Below are positions 35,589 through 45,470 of a DNA stretch of 64,000 nt, in pieces. Position 1 is the stretch's first letter; each line of letters begins with the position of its first letter. Source of the DNA: Streptomyces lucensis JCM 4490 (lineage in GTDB: Bacteria; Actinomycetota; Actinomycetes; Streptomycetales; Streptomycetaceae); the NCBI RefSeq assembly GCF_014650035.1, contig NZ_BMUE01000005.1, positions 371,658 through 435,657 on the forward strand, in the 5' to 3' direction. A program made the position numbers and the translations under genes. The notes beneath the pieces are model-generated. The model was given only the letters and a program-made list of their open reading frames with translations. It was not told the origin of the DNA and did no database searches.

Positions 35589-38500
35589 ATGTACGAGCTG
35601 TCCCGGGTCCGCCTCTACTCCATCGGGCCCGCCGGTGCGCGCTACGCCGACACCGTGCTTGACCTGCGGGGCGTGGGCGAGCCCGTGCCCGACCCGGCGC
35701 CCACGCAGGCGGAGTTCTTCGAGGAGGAGCCCTCCGGGCCGCCGCGCCGGCCCGCGCCCGCCGGAGTGCTCTTCCTGGAGAACGGCGGCGGCAAGTCGGT
35801 CCTGCTCAAGCTGATCTTCTCGGTGATGCTGCCCGGCCACCGCAACACCCTCGGCGGCGCCAGTTCCGGCGTGCTCCGCAAGTTCCTGCTCGCCGACGAC
35901 TGCGGACACGTGGCCCTGGAGTGGCAGCACGTGCAGACCGGCGAGTGCGTCGTCGTCGGCAAGGTCAGCGAGTGGCGCGGACGGCAGGTCTCCAACGACC
36001 CGCGCAAGTTCGCCGAGGCCTGGTACTCCTTCCGGCCCGGTCCCGGCCTCAGCCTGGACAACCTGCCGGTCGCCGAGTCCACCGCCGTACGGCCGCCCGC
36101 CGAGGGCGCCTCGGGCGCCCAGGGCCGCCGCCGCACCATGAAGGGCTTCCGCGACGCCCTGACCGAGGCGGGCAAGGCGTACCCGCACCTGGAGGCGCAC
36201 TGGGAGGAGATCCACGACCGCTGGATCGAGCACCTCGGCGACCTCGGTCTGGACCCCGAACTCTTCCGCTACCAGCGTGAGATGAACGCCGACGAGGGCG
36301 AGGCGGCCGGTCTCTTCGCGGTCAAGAAGGACTCCGACTTCACCGACCTGCTGCTGCGCGCCGTCACCGACACCCGCGACACCGACGGCCTGGCCGACCT
36401 CGTCAGCGGCTTCGGCAACAAGCTCGGCCGGCGCGCCGAACTGATGGCCGAACGCGACTTCACCGCGGGCTCCGTCGACCTGCTCGGACGCATCGTCGAG
36501 GCCGCCGGGGCCCGTTCCCGGGCACGGGACGTCCACGCCGGCGCCGAGCGCCGCACCCGCACCCTCGCCCGGCGGCTGTCCGCGCGCGCCGTGCGGGAAC
36601 GGATGCGGGCCGCCGACCTCGCCCAGCGGGTCACGGCCGCCGCGTACGCCGTCACGCACTCCGAGGGCGCGCGGGAGCGCAGCGCCCAGATCGCCGCCGA
36701 ACTCGCCTACCGGCACGCCTCCCTGGCCCTCGCCGCCGCCGAGAAGTCCGCAGCCGCGCAGAAACGCGAACTGGCCGACGCCCGCACCCTGCACTCCGCC
36801 TGGCAGGCGGCGGAGGCCGTGCTGCGCCACCGTGCGGCCACCGACCGCGTCACGCGCGTGGCCGCCGCCATCCAGGAGGCCGAACGGGACGCCGCTCCGG
36901 CGCTCGCCGCACGCGCCAGGGCCGCCGTGGATCTCGTGCGGGCCCTGCACGCGGCCGCCGGGAGCGCCGAGGCCCTCGCCAACGAGGAGGAGGAGCGTTC
37001 CGCCGCCCTCCAGGAGGCCGGCGACTCGGCGTACCGGGACTCCACGGCTGCCGCCACCGAGGCGCAGCGCGCCCGCAGCGAGGCCGGTCACCTGCGCCAG
37101 CGCCTCGCCGAGGTCGAGCAGGAGACCGCCGAAGCGGTCCGCGCCGGCTGGCTGGACGACACTGCGGCGGACGCCGACCCGGCGCGCGCCGCGCTCGCCG
37201 CGAGCGACGCCGAGAAGACGGCCGTGGCCGCCTGGGACACGGCCCGCGAGGCCGCCCGCAAGGCCACCGAGCACGCGCGTGAGGCGGCCTCCGCCGAGTC
37301 CCGCGCGGAACTCACCGCCGCCCGCGCGGCGGACGCCGCGACCGCAGCCGAGCGCGCCCACGAGGCCGAACGGCGTCTGGCCGAGTCGCTGGCCGCCGAG
37401 GAACGGCTCGCGGAACTGCTCAGCCTGCCCGGCGCACCCCCGGCGGCACGCGCCGGCGTGCCCGCGCCCAGGCCGGCAGCCGACGACGGCGCCGCGGACG
37501 GGCCGGTCGCGGACGACGCGGCCGCCCAGGCCGGGAGCCCGCTCACCCCCGTGGAACTCGACCGGTTCGCCGACGAGTTGCGGGAGCTCCTCGACGACGC
37601 GGTGTCGGCCGCGGAACGGCACCTCTTCGACCTGAGGACGGCCGCCGCCGACGACGCCCGCATCCTCGGCGCCCTCGGTGACGGCGGACTGCTGCCGCCC
37701 GGCCCCGACGTGCTCGCCACCGTCGAGTTCCTCGGCGAGCGCGGCATCCCCGCGCTGCCCGGCTGGCGCTACCTCGCCCAGGCCGTCGACCCCGTCGACC
37801 ACGCGCGTGTGCTCGCCGCCCGCCCCGAACTGGTCGACGGCGTCATCATCACCGACCCGGACACGCACGCGCGTGCCCGCGAGGCCCTCGGCGAGGCCGC
37901 GCTGCTGCCCCGCTCCGCCGTCGCCGTCGGCACGGCCGCCGCCCTGCTCGCCCCGGCCCCGGACGGCGCCGCCACCCCGGGCGACGTCTTCCTCGTGCCG
38001 CCGAACCCGGCCATGCACGACGAGTACGCCGCCGACGAGGAACGCCAGGCCCTGCGTGCGCGGGCCACCGAGCGCGACGAGGAGATCCGCGCCCTGGCCG
38101 CCCGGCTCGGCAAGGACCGCGAACTGGCCGCCCGGCTCACCTCCTGGCGCACCGGCTGCCCCGCCGGGCACCTCTCCGAACTCGCCGGGGCCGCCCAGGA
38201 GGCCCGCGCGTTCGCCGAGGAGGCCGAGGCCGACCTCGCCGAGGCACGCGCCGCCCGCGCGGAGGCCGACGAGGCGGCCGCCGAGGCCGCGCAGGTCCGC
38301 GACGAGCGGCAGGAGGCCGCACAGAGGACCCGCCGTGCCGCCGACGCCCTGGCCGGCCTCGCCTTCCGGCTCCGCGAGCGCGCCGGCTGGCAGGCGAAAC
38401 TGCGCGAACTCGCCGACGAGGCGGCCGAGTCCGAGGCCCGCGCCCAGACGTGCCTGGAGCGCGCCCGCGCCGCCGACGAGGACCGCCGCGCCGCTCAGCG

Positions 38501-40253
38501 CGCCGCCGACGACGCGCGCCGCACCGCGCGCGCCCTGCGCGCCGAGCGCTCCGAGATCGCCGGCGCCCCCGACGAGGTCCCCGTCGACGACGCGGACGCC
38601 TCCGAGGCCTCCCTGCCCGCCCTCCGGGAGGCCTACCGGGCCGCGTCCCAGGTGTACGAGAAGGTCGGCGTCGGTGCCGACCTGCGGGCCGAGCAGGCCC
38701 GCGCGGAGAGCGACGAGAGCGCCGCCCGCGCCGAACTGGACCGGCTCAGCAACAAGGTCCGCACCCGCGCCGAGCAGCTCCTCCAGTCGCCCGACGGCTC
38801 CGACGGGCCGTCCCGCCAGGCCGCGGCGGCGCGTGCGGAGGAGCTGGTGCAGCTCCTGGAGACCCGCATGTCCACGGCGAGCGAACAGCTGGGCCGGCTG
38901 CGCGGCGAGGCCGAGCGGCACGCGCCCGAGGACGGTGAGGCGCACACCGAGCTCCCCGAGGAACTCGTCCCGCGTGACGCCGGGCACGCCCAGGTACTGC
39001 TGCGTACGGCCACGACCGAACTCGCCGCCCGCACGGAGGCGCTGACCGAGGCCCGGGAGGCGCACGCGGAACTGCTGGAGGCCCACCGCGCCGCCGAGGA
39101 CGCGGCCGCCGGCTTCGACGAGATCGCCGCGATGCTCCGGGACCTGCTGCGCGAGCACGCGCCGGAGGAGGAGCAGGACGAGCCGGAGCCCTACCCCGGC
39201 ACCCTGGAGGAGGCCCGGCACTCCGCCGCCGAGGCCCGCCGCTCGCTGCGCGGCTGTGCCGCCGACCTGTCCGCCGCCGAGGCCGCCGTGCGCGAGGCGA
39301 GCGACGTCCTCGTCCGGCACGCCAACGCCACGCGCTACGAGCAGGTCCGTACCCCCGCCCGGCAGCAGATCCGCGAACTCCCGGCGTCGGCGCTGCCCGA
39401 GCACGCGCAGAAGTGGGCGGACGCCTTCGCGCCCCGGCTGCGGGTCCTGACCGACGAGCTGGCGCAGCTGGAACGCAACCGGGACTCGATCGTGGACCGG
39501 CTGCGCGGTCTCGTGGAGTCCGCGCTGGCGACGCTGAGGTCCGCCCAGCGGCTCTCCCGGCTGCCCGAGGGGCTCGGCGAGTGGTCCGGGCAGGAGTTCC
39601 TGCGCATCCGCTTCGAGGAGCCCGACCAGGCCACGCTCACCGAACGGCTCGGCGAGGTCATCGACGAGGCCACGCGGGCGGCCGTGAAGAAGAACTCGGA
39701 CATGCGCCGCGACGGCATGTCCCTGCTGCTGCGCGGAGTCGCGGCGGCGCTGCAGCCGAAGGGCGTGGCCGTCGAGATCCTCAAGCCCGACGCCGTACTG
39801 CGCGCCGAGCGGGTCCCCGTCGGACAGATGGGCGACGTCTTCTCGGGCGGCCAGCTGCTCACGGCGGCCATCGCCCTGTACTGCACGATGGCCGCGCTGC
39901 GCAGCAACGACCGGGGACGCGACAGGCACCGGCACGCGGGCACGCTGTTCCTGGACAACCCCATCGGCCGGGCCAACGCCACCTACCTGCTGGAACTCCA
40001 GCGGGCCGTGTCCGACGCGCTCGGGGTGCAGCTGCTGTACACCACCGGCCTGTTCGACACGACCGCGCTCGCGGAGTTCCCACTGGTCATCCGGCTGCGC
40101 AACGACGCCGACCTCAGGGCGGGCCTGAAGTACATCAGCGTCGAGGAGCACCTGCGGCCCGGTCTTCCCCAGCAGCCCGGGGCCGGCGAAGCGGTGCGCA
40201 GCGAGATCACGGCGACCCGCATGTTCAAAAGGCCGGCGCCGGCCGCGCCCTGA
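35589..40253 (+). CDS. JetC/MukB-like SMC ATPase
   Basis: A 1554-residue SMC-like ATPase. The N-terminal head has Walker A LENGGGKSVLLKL (Lys69). It is followed by two long Ala/Glu/Arg-rich coiled coils (about 230-640 and 810-1190) around a compact hinge-like centre (about 650-810). The C-terminal head carries the ABC signature FSGGQ (1418-1422) and a Walker B LFLDN (Asp1456). The last residue is Asn where SMC ATPases have Glu. Another feature is FRYQREMNADEGEAAGLF, the region by which JetC/MukB heads contact DNA or subunits. It follows its partners by 37 bp. A JetD/MksG nuclease is absent downstream. It probably loads on DNA by ATP-dependent loop extrusion. Confidence 0.8.
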   Translation: MYELSRVRLYSIGPAGARYADTVLDLRGVGEPVPDPAPTQAEFFEEEPSGPPRRPAPAGVLFLENGGGKSVLLKLIFSVMLPGHRNTLGGASSGVLRKFLLADDCGHVALEWQHVQTGECVVVGKVSEWRGRQVSNDPRKFAEAWYSFRPGPGLSLDNLPVAESTAVRPPAEGASGAQGRRRTMKGFRDALTEAGKAYPHLEAHWEEIHDRWIEHLGDLGLDPELFRYQREMNADEGEAAGLFAVKKDSDFTDLLLRAVTDTRDTDGLADLVSGFGNKLGRRAELMAERDFTAGSVDLLGRIVEAAGARSRARDVHAGAERRTRTLARRLSARAVRERMRAADLAQRVTAAAYAVTHSEGARERSAQIAAELAYRHASLALAAAEKSAAAQKRELADARTLHSAWQAAEAVLRHRAATDRVTRVAAAIQEAERDAAPALAARARAAVDLVRALHAAAGSAEALANEEEERSAALQEAGDSAYRDSTAAATEAQRARSEAGHLRQRLAEVEQETAEAVRAGWLDDTAADADPARAALAASDAEKTAVAAWDTAREAARKATEHAREAASAESRAELTAARAADAATAAERAHEAERRLAESLAAEERLAELLSLPGAPPAARAGVPAPRPAADDGAADGPVADDAAAQAGSPLTPVELDRFADELRELLDDAVSAAERHLFDLRTAAADDARILGALGDGGLLPPGPDVLATVEFLGERGIPALPGWRYLAQAVDPVDHARVLAARPELVDGVIITDPDTHARAREALGEAALLPRSAVAVGTAAALLAPAPDGAATPGDVFLVPPNPAMHDEYAADEERQALRARATERDEEIRALAARLGKDRELAARLTSWRTGCPAGHLSELAGAAQEARAFAEEAEADLAEARAARAEADEAAAEAAQVRDERQEAAQRTRRAADALAGLAFRLRERAGWQAKLRELADEAAESEARAQTCLERARAADEDRRAAQRAADDARRTARALRAERSEIAGAPDEVPVDDADASEASLPALREAYRAASQVYEKVGVGADLRAEQARAESDESAARAELDRLSNKVRTRAEQLLQSPDGSDGPSRQAAAARAEELVQLLETRMSTASEQLGRLRGEAERHAPEDGEAHTELPEELVPRDAGHAQVLLRTATTELAARTEALTEAREAHAELLEAHRAAEDAAAGFDEIAAMLRDLLREHAPEEEQDEPEPYPGTLEEARHSAAEARRSLRGCAADLSAAEAAVREASDVLVRHANATRYEQVRTPARQQIRELPASALPEHAQKWADAFAPRLRVLTDELAQLERNRDSIVDRLRGLVESALATLRSAQRLSRLPEGLGEWSGQEFLRIRFEEPDQATLTERLGEVIDEATRAAVKKNSDMRRDGMSLLLRGVAAALQPKGVAVEILKPDAVLRAERVPVGQMGDVFSGGQLLTAAIALYCTMAALRSNDRGRDRHRHAGTLFLDNPIGRANATYLLELQRAVSDALGVQLLYTTGLFDTTALAEFPLVIRLRNDADLRAGLKYISVEEHLRPGLPQQPGAGEAVRSEITATRMFKRPAPAAP

Positions 40254-40328
40254 GGGGCGCGGCGGGCAACCGGCGGGTTCCGCAGCCGTTGCGTACCGTG
40301 CGGCGGGTTGCGCGCATGGTGTGAGCCG

Positions 40329-40359
40329 GGGGTACGGCTCCGGTCAGAGGCCGTACCCC
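40329..40359. terminator. Bidirectional terminator
   Basis: GGGGTACGGC (40329-40338) pairs with GCCGTACCCC (40350-40359) in a 10-bp stem. It overlaps the 3' end of the IclR gene and ends the condensin-like operon from the other side. Confidence 0.65.
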
Positions 40360-41111
40360 ATCCGGCGCGACAGTTCGGCGCCCGCCGCCACCGTCCGCTT
40401 CGCCACCTCCGGCAACCGGTCCCCGTTCAGCCGGTACACCGGGCCGGAGACGCTGATCGCCGCGATCACCTGGCCGTCGTGGCCGCGCACCGGCGCCGCG
40501 ACGGCCGCCAGCCCCGGTTCCAGCTCCTCCAGCGTGACGCCGTAGCCCTGCTCGACCACGGCCTCCAGCTCGGCGCGCAGCCTCGTCGCGCCGGTCACGG
40601 TACGGTCCGTGAAGCGCGGCAACGGCCGGGCCAGCAGGCCTTCGCGCAGGGTGGGCGGCAGGTGGGCGAGCAGTACCTTGCCGCTGGAGGTGGCGTGCAG
40701 CGGGGTGCGCCTGCCCAGCCAGTTCTGCGCGGTGATCGAGGCGGTGCCGCGGGCCTGCATCACGTTGACCGCCGCGTCGTCGTCCAGGACGGCGAGGTTC
40801 ACCGTCTCGCCCAGTTCGTCGGCGACCTCCCGGCAGACCGGTACGCCTTCCTGGGAGATCTCCAGCCGCACCGCGGCCGCCCCCGCCAGGCGCAGGACGC
40901 CGGCCCCCAGGCAGTACTTGCCACGGTCCTTGGTCCGGGCCACCAGCCCCCGGTTCTCCAGGACGCCGAGCAGCCGGAACGCCGTGGACTTGTGCACGTC
41001 CAGCTCCGCGGCGATCTCGGTGACGCCCGCCTCGCCGCACCGGGCGAGGATCTCCAGCACGCTCACGGCACGGTCCACCGACTGCACGGCACCGGCCTGT
41101 GCACTGGGCAT
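40344..41111 (-). CDS. IclR-family transcriptional regulator
   Basis: A 255-residue regulator. The winged helix is at about 8-70 (QSVDRAVSVLEILARCGEAG, EIAAELDVHKSTAFRLLGVL) and the IclR effector domain from about 85. IclR signatures are LNWLGRRTPLHATSSGKVLLA (in part) and GVTLEELEPGLAAVAAPV. The family member GylR controls glycerol genes in Streptomyces; glpFK lie 9 kb away here, so identity with GylR is only a possibility. It stands alone, convergent with the SMC-like operon. ATG 41111. Confidence 0.88.
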   Translation of the reverse strand: MPSAQAGAVQSVDRAVSVLEILARCGEAGVTEIAAELDVHKSTAFRLLGVLENRGLVARTKDRGKYCLGAGVLRLAGAAAVRLEISQEGVPVCREVADELGETVNLAVLDDDAAVNVMQARGTASITAQNWLGRRTPLHATSSGKVLLAHLPPTLREGLLARPLPRFTDRTVTGATRLRAELEAVVEQGYGVTLEELEPGLAAVAAPVRGHDGQVIAAISVSGPVYRLNGDRLPEVAKRTVAAGAELSRRMGYGL

Positions 41112-41239
41112 GACTCACCTCCCGCCACCTGCGGGTGGCCGCGTTGCGTACCGCGCCGGATCATGCGCCATACGAGACGTCATGCTACCGAAGCGCCCGA
41201 ACGCGTCCCGGCCGTCGTCCGGTCCCCGCCCACGCGGGT

Positions 41240-41773
41240 TCAGGAGTGCGAAAGCTGCCCGGCGCCGCCCCGCCGGCGTATCCGCTCCTGCTCCCGCAGC
41301 TCGTCCCGCTCCTGACGCCGCCGCACGCGCCGCTCGCGCCGGAGCGCGCGGGCCGTGCTGCTCGGCTCGGAGACGACGCCGTACCGCTGGTTCCACACCT
41401 GGCGGGTCACCCAGACGTCGACCACGGCCCAGGTCGCCACCACCGTGCTCACCACGCTGCTGATCACCATGGGAAAGGCCAGCCAGGACCCGGCCATCGT
41501 GCACAGGAACGCCACCATCGCCTGGACGAGCGTCACCGCTATGACGATGACCGCCAGCACCGCCGCTCCCCGCACCGGATCAGGCGTCGGGTGCCGCCGC
41601 GCGGGCTCCTCCACCCACAGCGGCCGGTACGTCCGCTCCCGTTCCCCGTCGGCGGACTCACCGGCGCGCACCGGCCCCGGGATGCCGCGATCCGCCGCTT
41701 CATGGCGCCGCAGCGCCGTCGAGCGCTCCGCGACGCCCGTCTCGCGCGCCCTGCCCCGCTCCGCCGTGCCCAT
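41240..41773 (-). CDS. Two-helix membrane protein with charged tails
   Basis: A 177-residue protein with a hydrophilic Arg/Glu-rich N-terminus (about 1-70), two adjacent transmembrane helices (GAAVLAVIVIAVTLVQAMVA and MVISSVVSTVVATWAVVDVW), and a very basic C-terminal coiled segment (RRERRVRRRQERDELREQER). It may bind nucleic acid or a membrane partner through the tail; no family is recognised. ATG 41773 or GTG 41776 both follow GGGGAG. Confidence 0.7.
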   Translation of the reverse strand: MGTAERGRARETGVAERSTALRRHEAADRGIPGPVRAGESADGERERTYRPLWVEEPARRHPTPDPVRGAAVLAVIVIAVTLVQAMVAFLCTMAGSWLAFPMVISSVVSTVVATWAVVDVWVTRQVWNQRYGVVSEPSSTARALRRERRVRRRQERDELREQERIRRRGGAGQLSHS

Positions 41774-42102
41774 CACCGTGTCACTCCCCACCGCCGGCAG
41801 ACCGCTCGCCCGGCGTCCGAAGACTCCGACTCCCCACTGGCTGCCCGGCTTGCGCTGTTCTACGCCGCCCGGGGCGCGGGATGGGGCTCATGTGGCCCAT
41901 TCCGCCTCCTTCTCCCGTAGAGATGGACGAACGAGACGGCGTGAAGATTCCCGAACGGCGAAAGAATTCGGCCAACCGCCTGTCCAAGGCCGTGCGTCCC
42001 CTCCCGGCGCGGCGCGCCGAACAGCGGTGGCAATCTCCCGCAATGCCCGGACAACTCGCCATGTCCTGCCGCCGGTACGGAAGTTCCCCCGCCAGACACG
42101 TC

Positions 42103-42132
42103 TTCGAGTTATCCGTAAGGCGGTAGTAGGCT
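42103..42132 (+). promoter_or_regulatory. Candidate promoter of the conservon
   Basis: TTCGAG (42103-42108) and TAGGCT (42127-42132) are 18 nt apart. The start codon of the sensor kinase follows 60 bp later. The rest of the 419-bp divergent gap (41774-42192) has no convincing gene. Confidence 0.5.
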
Positions 42133-42192
42133 CGCGCCGTTTGTTGACGCACATGTCACCCCCGGCCGGTGGGGGTCGAGCTGGGGGAGGCC

Positions 42193-45033
42193 ATGCGCTT
42201 TCGCGGGAAGTCGATCCGCCGGAAGATCGTGGCGCTGGTTCTCGTGCCGCTGGTGTCCCTGGGCGCCGTCTGGGCCTTCGCCACGGTGCTCACCGGCCGT
42301 GAGGTCGCCCGGCTCTTCCAGGTCTCGGACGTCATGCAGGACATCGGCTATCCCGCCGAGGACGCCGCCCGCGTCCTCCAGCAGGAGCGCCGCCAGACAC
42401 TCGTCTACCTCGCCGACCCCCGGGCCGCCGACGCGCTCGCCGCGCTGAACCGGACCCGGGGCGCCACCGACCGGGCCATCGCCACGATCCGTGAGAACGC
42501 CAAGGACGAGGACGTCCGCGACGGCATGGACGCGGACGACAACGAGCACCTCACCACCCTCCTCGACGCCTTCGACAGCCTCGACTCCCTGCGCCGCAAC
42601 GTCGAGGAGGGCACGGCCACCCGAGGCCAGGCCCTCGTCCGCTACAACCACCTCGTCGACCCCTGCTACGCCCTGCTCGCCGCACTCGACGGCGTCGACG
42701 ACGTCGAGACGGACAAGCAGGCCCGCGCGCTGATCAACGTCGCACGCGCCCGCGAACTGCTCTCGCGGGAGGACGCCCTCCTCGGCTCCTCCCTCGTCGT
42801 CGGCCGCCTCACCCGCGACGAGACCCGGGACATCTCCGACCTCGCCGCCCAGCGCGGACTCCTGTACGAGATCAGCCTGCCGCTGCTGCCCGCCGCGGAG
42901 CGCGAACGCTACGCACGCTTCTGGAGGAACGCCACCACCGCCCCCCTGCGCGCGGCCGAACGGACCGTCATCGGCACGGACTCAGGCACCCCCCGCGGGG
43001 TCACCGCCAAGAGCTGGGACTCCGCGGCGGCGAGCGTCCTCGAAGAACTCGGCACCCTCGACGACCAGGTGGGCGACCGCCTGCAGGACCGCGCGCGCCC
43101 CGTCGCCGTGCGCGTCATCGTGCAGGCCGCCGTCGTGGGCGTCCTCGGTCTGGTGGCCCTCCTGCTCTCCGTCTTCCTCTCCATCCGGGTGGGCCGCGCC
43201 CTCATCCGGGATCTGCGTCAGCTGCGCCTGGAGGCGCACGAGGCCTCCGGGGTCCGGCTGCCCAGTGTGATGCGCCGCCTGTCGACCGGTGAACAGGTCG
43301 ACGTCGAGACGGAAGTGCCGCGCCTGGAGTACGACCGGAACGAGATCGGCGAGGTGGGCCAGGCCCTCAACACCCTCCAGCGCGCCGCCGTCGAGGCCGC
43401 CGTCAAGCAGGCCGAACTGCGTGCCGGCGTCTCAGAGGTCTTCGTCAACCTCGCCCGCCGCAGCCAGGTGCTGCTGCACAAGCAGCTCACGCTGCTCGAC
43501 ACCATGGAACGCAGGACCGAGGACACCGAGGAACTCGCCGACCTGTTCCGCCTGGACCACCTGACCACGCGCATGCGCCGGCACGCCGAGGGCCTGGTGA
43601 TCCTGTCCGGCGCCGCGCCCTCCCGGCAGTGGCGCCGTCCCGTGCAGCTGATGGACGTCGTCCGTGCCGCCGTCGCCGAGGTCGAGGACTACGAACGCAT
43701 CGAGGTACGGCGCCTGCCGCGCATCGCCGTCACCGGCCCGGCCGTCGCCGACCTCACCCACCTCGTGGCCGAACTCCTCGAGAACGCCACGGTCTTCTCG
43801 CCCCCGCACACCGCCGTCCAGGTCCTCGGCGAGCGGGTCGCCAACGGGTTCACGCTGGAGATCCACGACCGGGGCCTCGGCATGACGGCCGAGGCGCTCC
43901 TGGACGCCAACCTGCGCCTCGCCGAGACGCCGGAGTTCGAGCTCTCCGACACCGACCGCCTCGGTCTGTTCGTGGTCAGCCGGCTCGCCCAGCGCCAGAA
44001 CGTCCGGGTCTCCCTGCAGCCGTCGCCCTACGGCGGAACCACCGCCGTCGTCTTCGTCCCCGAGACGCTGCTGACGGACGACGTCCCGGACACCAACGGC
44101 ATCGGCTTCCGGCTCGACCGGGACCGCCCGGCGAAGGAAGCCGGGCAGCCGGCGAGCCGTGCCGCCGGACGGTCCCAGGCGACCGTGCAGCTGCCCGGCC
44201 TGCCCACCTCCCTGCTGGACGGCCCGGTCGAACTGGAGGCGCCGGTCGATCTGGACGCCCTCGACGACTTGCCGGGCGTCCTGGGCGACGAGGACAGCGA
44301 ACGAGGCGGGATCTTCCGCCCTCGCCGGTCACGGCCCGGCGGCGAGGACCGCGCGGCCCCCCGGCCGGGCGACCCGTTCACGCGCGAGGACGACCGCGAC
44401 AGCGGACCCGTGCCGCTGCCACGGCGGCAGACGCCCAAGCTGGTCAGCTCGCACGGCAAGCCCGTCACCGGCGCGCGCTCCCGCCGCGATGAAACGGACC
44501 GGGAACCTCCCGCCGGCCCGCGCGGCGCCGACACGGGCGCACCGGCCCCGCTTCCCGCCCGGCGGCGCGGTGCGGCCTCCCGGCGCCCCGGCGACGAACC
44601 CGCCGACCGTGCGGGCGAGCCGGGCGCGGCCCCGGCCGCCGGCGCCGACGGGGCGTCCGAGCCCCCGGCGCTGCCCCGGCGGAGCCGGCCCAGGGCACTC
44701 GCGTCCGGCGGCCCGGGTGGCCCGGCACGACCGGGCGGCGCCGCGGCCGGGAACAGCGGTGACCGCACGCCGACGGCCGGTGGCGCGGCCGGGGCACCGG
44801 GCACCGGGCCGCTGCCCCGGCGCGTACGCCAGGCCAGCCTGGCGCCCCAGCTCAAACAGGACACCGAACGGCGCGCGGAGCGCGCGGCCCGACCCGCCGA
44901 CCGCGACGCCGAGGAGGTCCGCAGCCGGATGGCGTCGCTCCAGCGCGGCTGGCAGCGAGGCCGCGACGAGAACGCCGCGGACGACGGAACCACGAACGGC
45001 ACCGCACAAGGAACTAAGGGGGACGGTCGATGA
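42193..45033 (+). CDS. Conservon sensor histidine kinase (CvnA-like)
   Basis: A 946-residue membrane sensor kinase. Helix 1 is at about 15-40, then an extracellular nitrate/nitrite-sensing-type (NIT) helical domain (about 50-300), helix 2 at about 306-330, a HAMP-like region, a DHp segment (FRLDHLTTRMRRHAEGL), and an ATP-binding domain (ELLENATVFSPPHTAV, IHDRGLGMTAEAL). From about 690 the protein is a long Pro/Gly/Arg-rich disordered tail. This is the CvnA of a Streptomyces conservon, a module that feeds a Ras-like GTPase rather than a normal response regulator. ATG has GGGGGAGG upstream. It overlaps the next gene by ATGA. Confidence 0.9.
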   Translation: MRFRGKSIRRKIVALVLVPLVSLGAVWAFATVLTGREVARLFQVSDVMQDIGYPAEDAARVLQQERRQTLVYLADPRAADALAALNRTRGATDRAIATIRENAKDEDVRDGMDADDNEHLTTLLDAFDSLDSLRRNVEEGTATRGQALVRYNHLVDPCYALLAALDGVDDVETDKQARALINVARARELLSREDALLGSSLVVGRLTRDETRDISDLAAQRGLLYEISLPLLPAAERERYARFWRNATTAPLRAAERTVIGTDSGTPRGVTAKSWDSAAASVLEELGTLDDQVGDRLQDRARPVAVRVIVQAAVVGVLGLVALLLSVFLSIRVGRALIRDLRQLRLEAHEASGVRLPSVMRRLSTGEQVDVETEVPRLEYDRNEIGEVGQALNTLQRAAVEAAVKQAELRAGVSEVFVNLARRSQVLLHKQLTLLDTMERRTEDTEELADLFRLDHLTTRMRRHAEGLVILSGAAPSRQWRRPVQLMDVVRAAVAEVEDYERIEVRRLPRIAVTGPAVADLTHLVAELLENATVFSPPHTAVQVLGERVANGFTLEIHDRGLGMTAEALLDANLRLAETPEFELSDTDRLGLFVVSRLAQRQNVRVSLQPSPYGGTTAVVFVPETLLTDDVPDTNGIGFRLDRDRPAKEAGQPASRAAGRSQATVQLPGLPTSLLDGPVELEAPVDLDALDDLPGVLGDEDSERGGIFRPRRSRPGGEDRAAPRPGDPFTREDDRDSGPVPLPRRQTPKLVSSHGKPVTGARSRRDETDREPPAGPRGADTGAPAPLPARRRGAASRRPGDEPADRAGEPGAAPAAGADGASEPPALPRRSRPRALASGGPGGPARPGGAAAGNSGDRTPTAGGAAGAPGTGPLPRRVRQASLAPQLKQDTERRAERAARPADRDAEEVRSRMASLQRGWQRGRDENAADDGTTNGTAQGTKGDGR

Positions 45034-45461
45034 CCGCACCGAAGCCGACCGGCCACATGACGGACAAGGGGGAGCTGAACTGGCTCCTGGACGACCTCGT
45101 CGACCGGGTCGCCAGCATCCGCAAGGCCGTCGTCCTGTCCGGCGACGGACTGCCCACAGGGGTGTCCAAGGATCTGACCAGGGAGGACAGCGAGCACCTC
45201 GCGGCCGTGGCCTCCGGCTTCCACAGCCTGGCCAAGGGCGTGGGCCGCCACTTCGAGGCGGGCAGCGTCCGGCAGACCGTGGTCGAGCTCGACGAAGCCT
45301 TCCTGTTCGTCACCGCCGCCGGTGACGGCAGCTGCCTCGCCGTGTTCTCCGACGCCGACTCCGACGTCGGACAGGTCGCCTACGAGATGACGCTGCTGGT
45401 CAAGCGGGTCGGCGCGCATCTGGGCACCGCCCCGCGCACCGACGTGCCCGCAGGCGGGTAG
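45030..45461 (+). CDS. Roadblock/LC7 protein (CvnB-like)
   Basis: A 143-residue roadblock/LC7 domain protein (LNWLLDDLVDRVASIRKAVV, SGDGLPTG, SFAAVFSDADSDVGQVAYEM in part). It is the CvnB component, thought to act as GAP or adaptor for the conservon GTPase. The ATG overlaps the kinase stop. Confidence 0.93.
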   Translation: MTAPKPTGHMTDKGELNWLLDDLVDRVASIRKAVVLSGDGLPTGVSKDLTREDSEHLAAVASGFHSLAKGVGRHFEAGSVRQTVVELDEAFLFVTAAGDGSCLAVFSDADSDVGQVAYEMTLLVKRVGAHLGTAPRTDVPAGG

Positions 45462-45470
45462 TGGGATGAC

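Noticed and set aside
35451..40151. Very long open frame on the minus strand opposite the SMC-like gene
   Set aside because: It is antisense to a gene with clear Walker motifs and coiled coils; Val/Gly/Gln/Arg-rich composition is the usual shadow in high-GC DNA.
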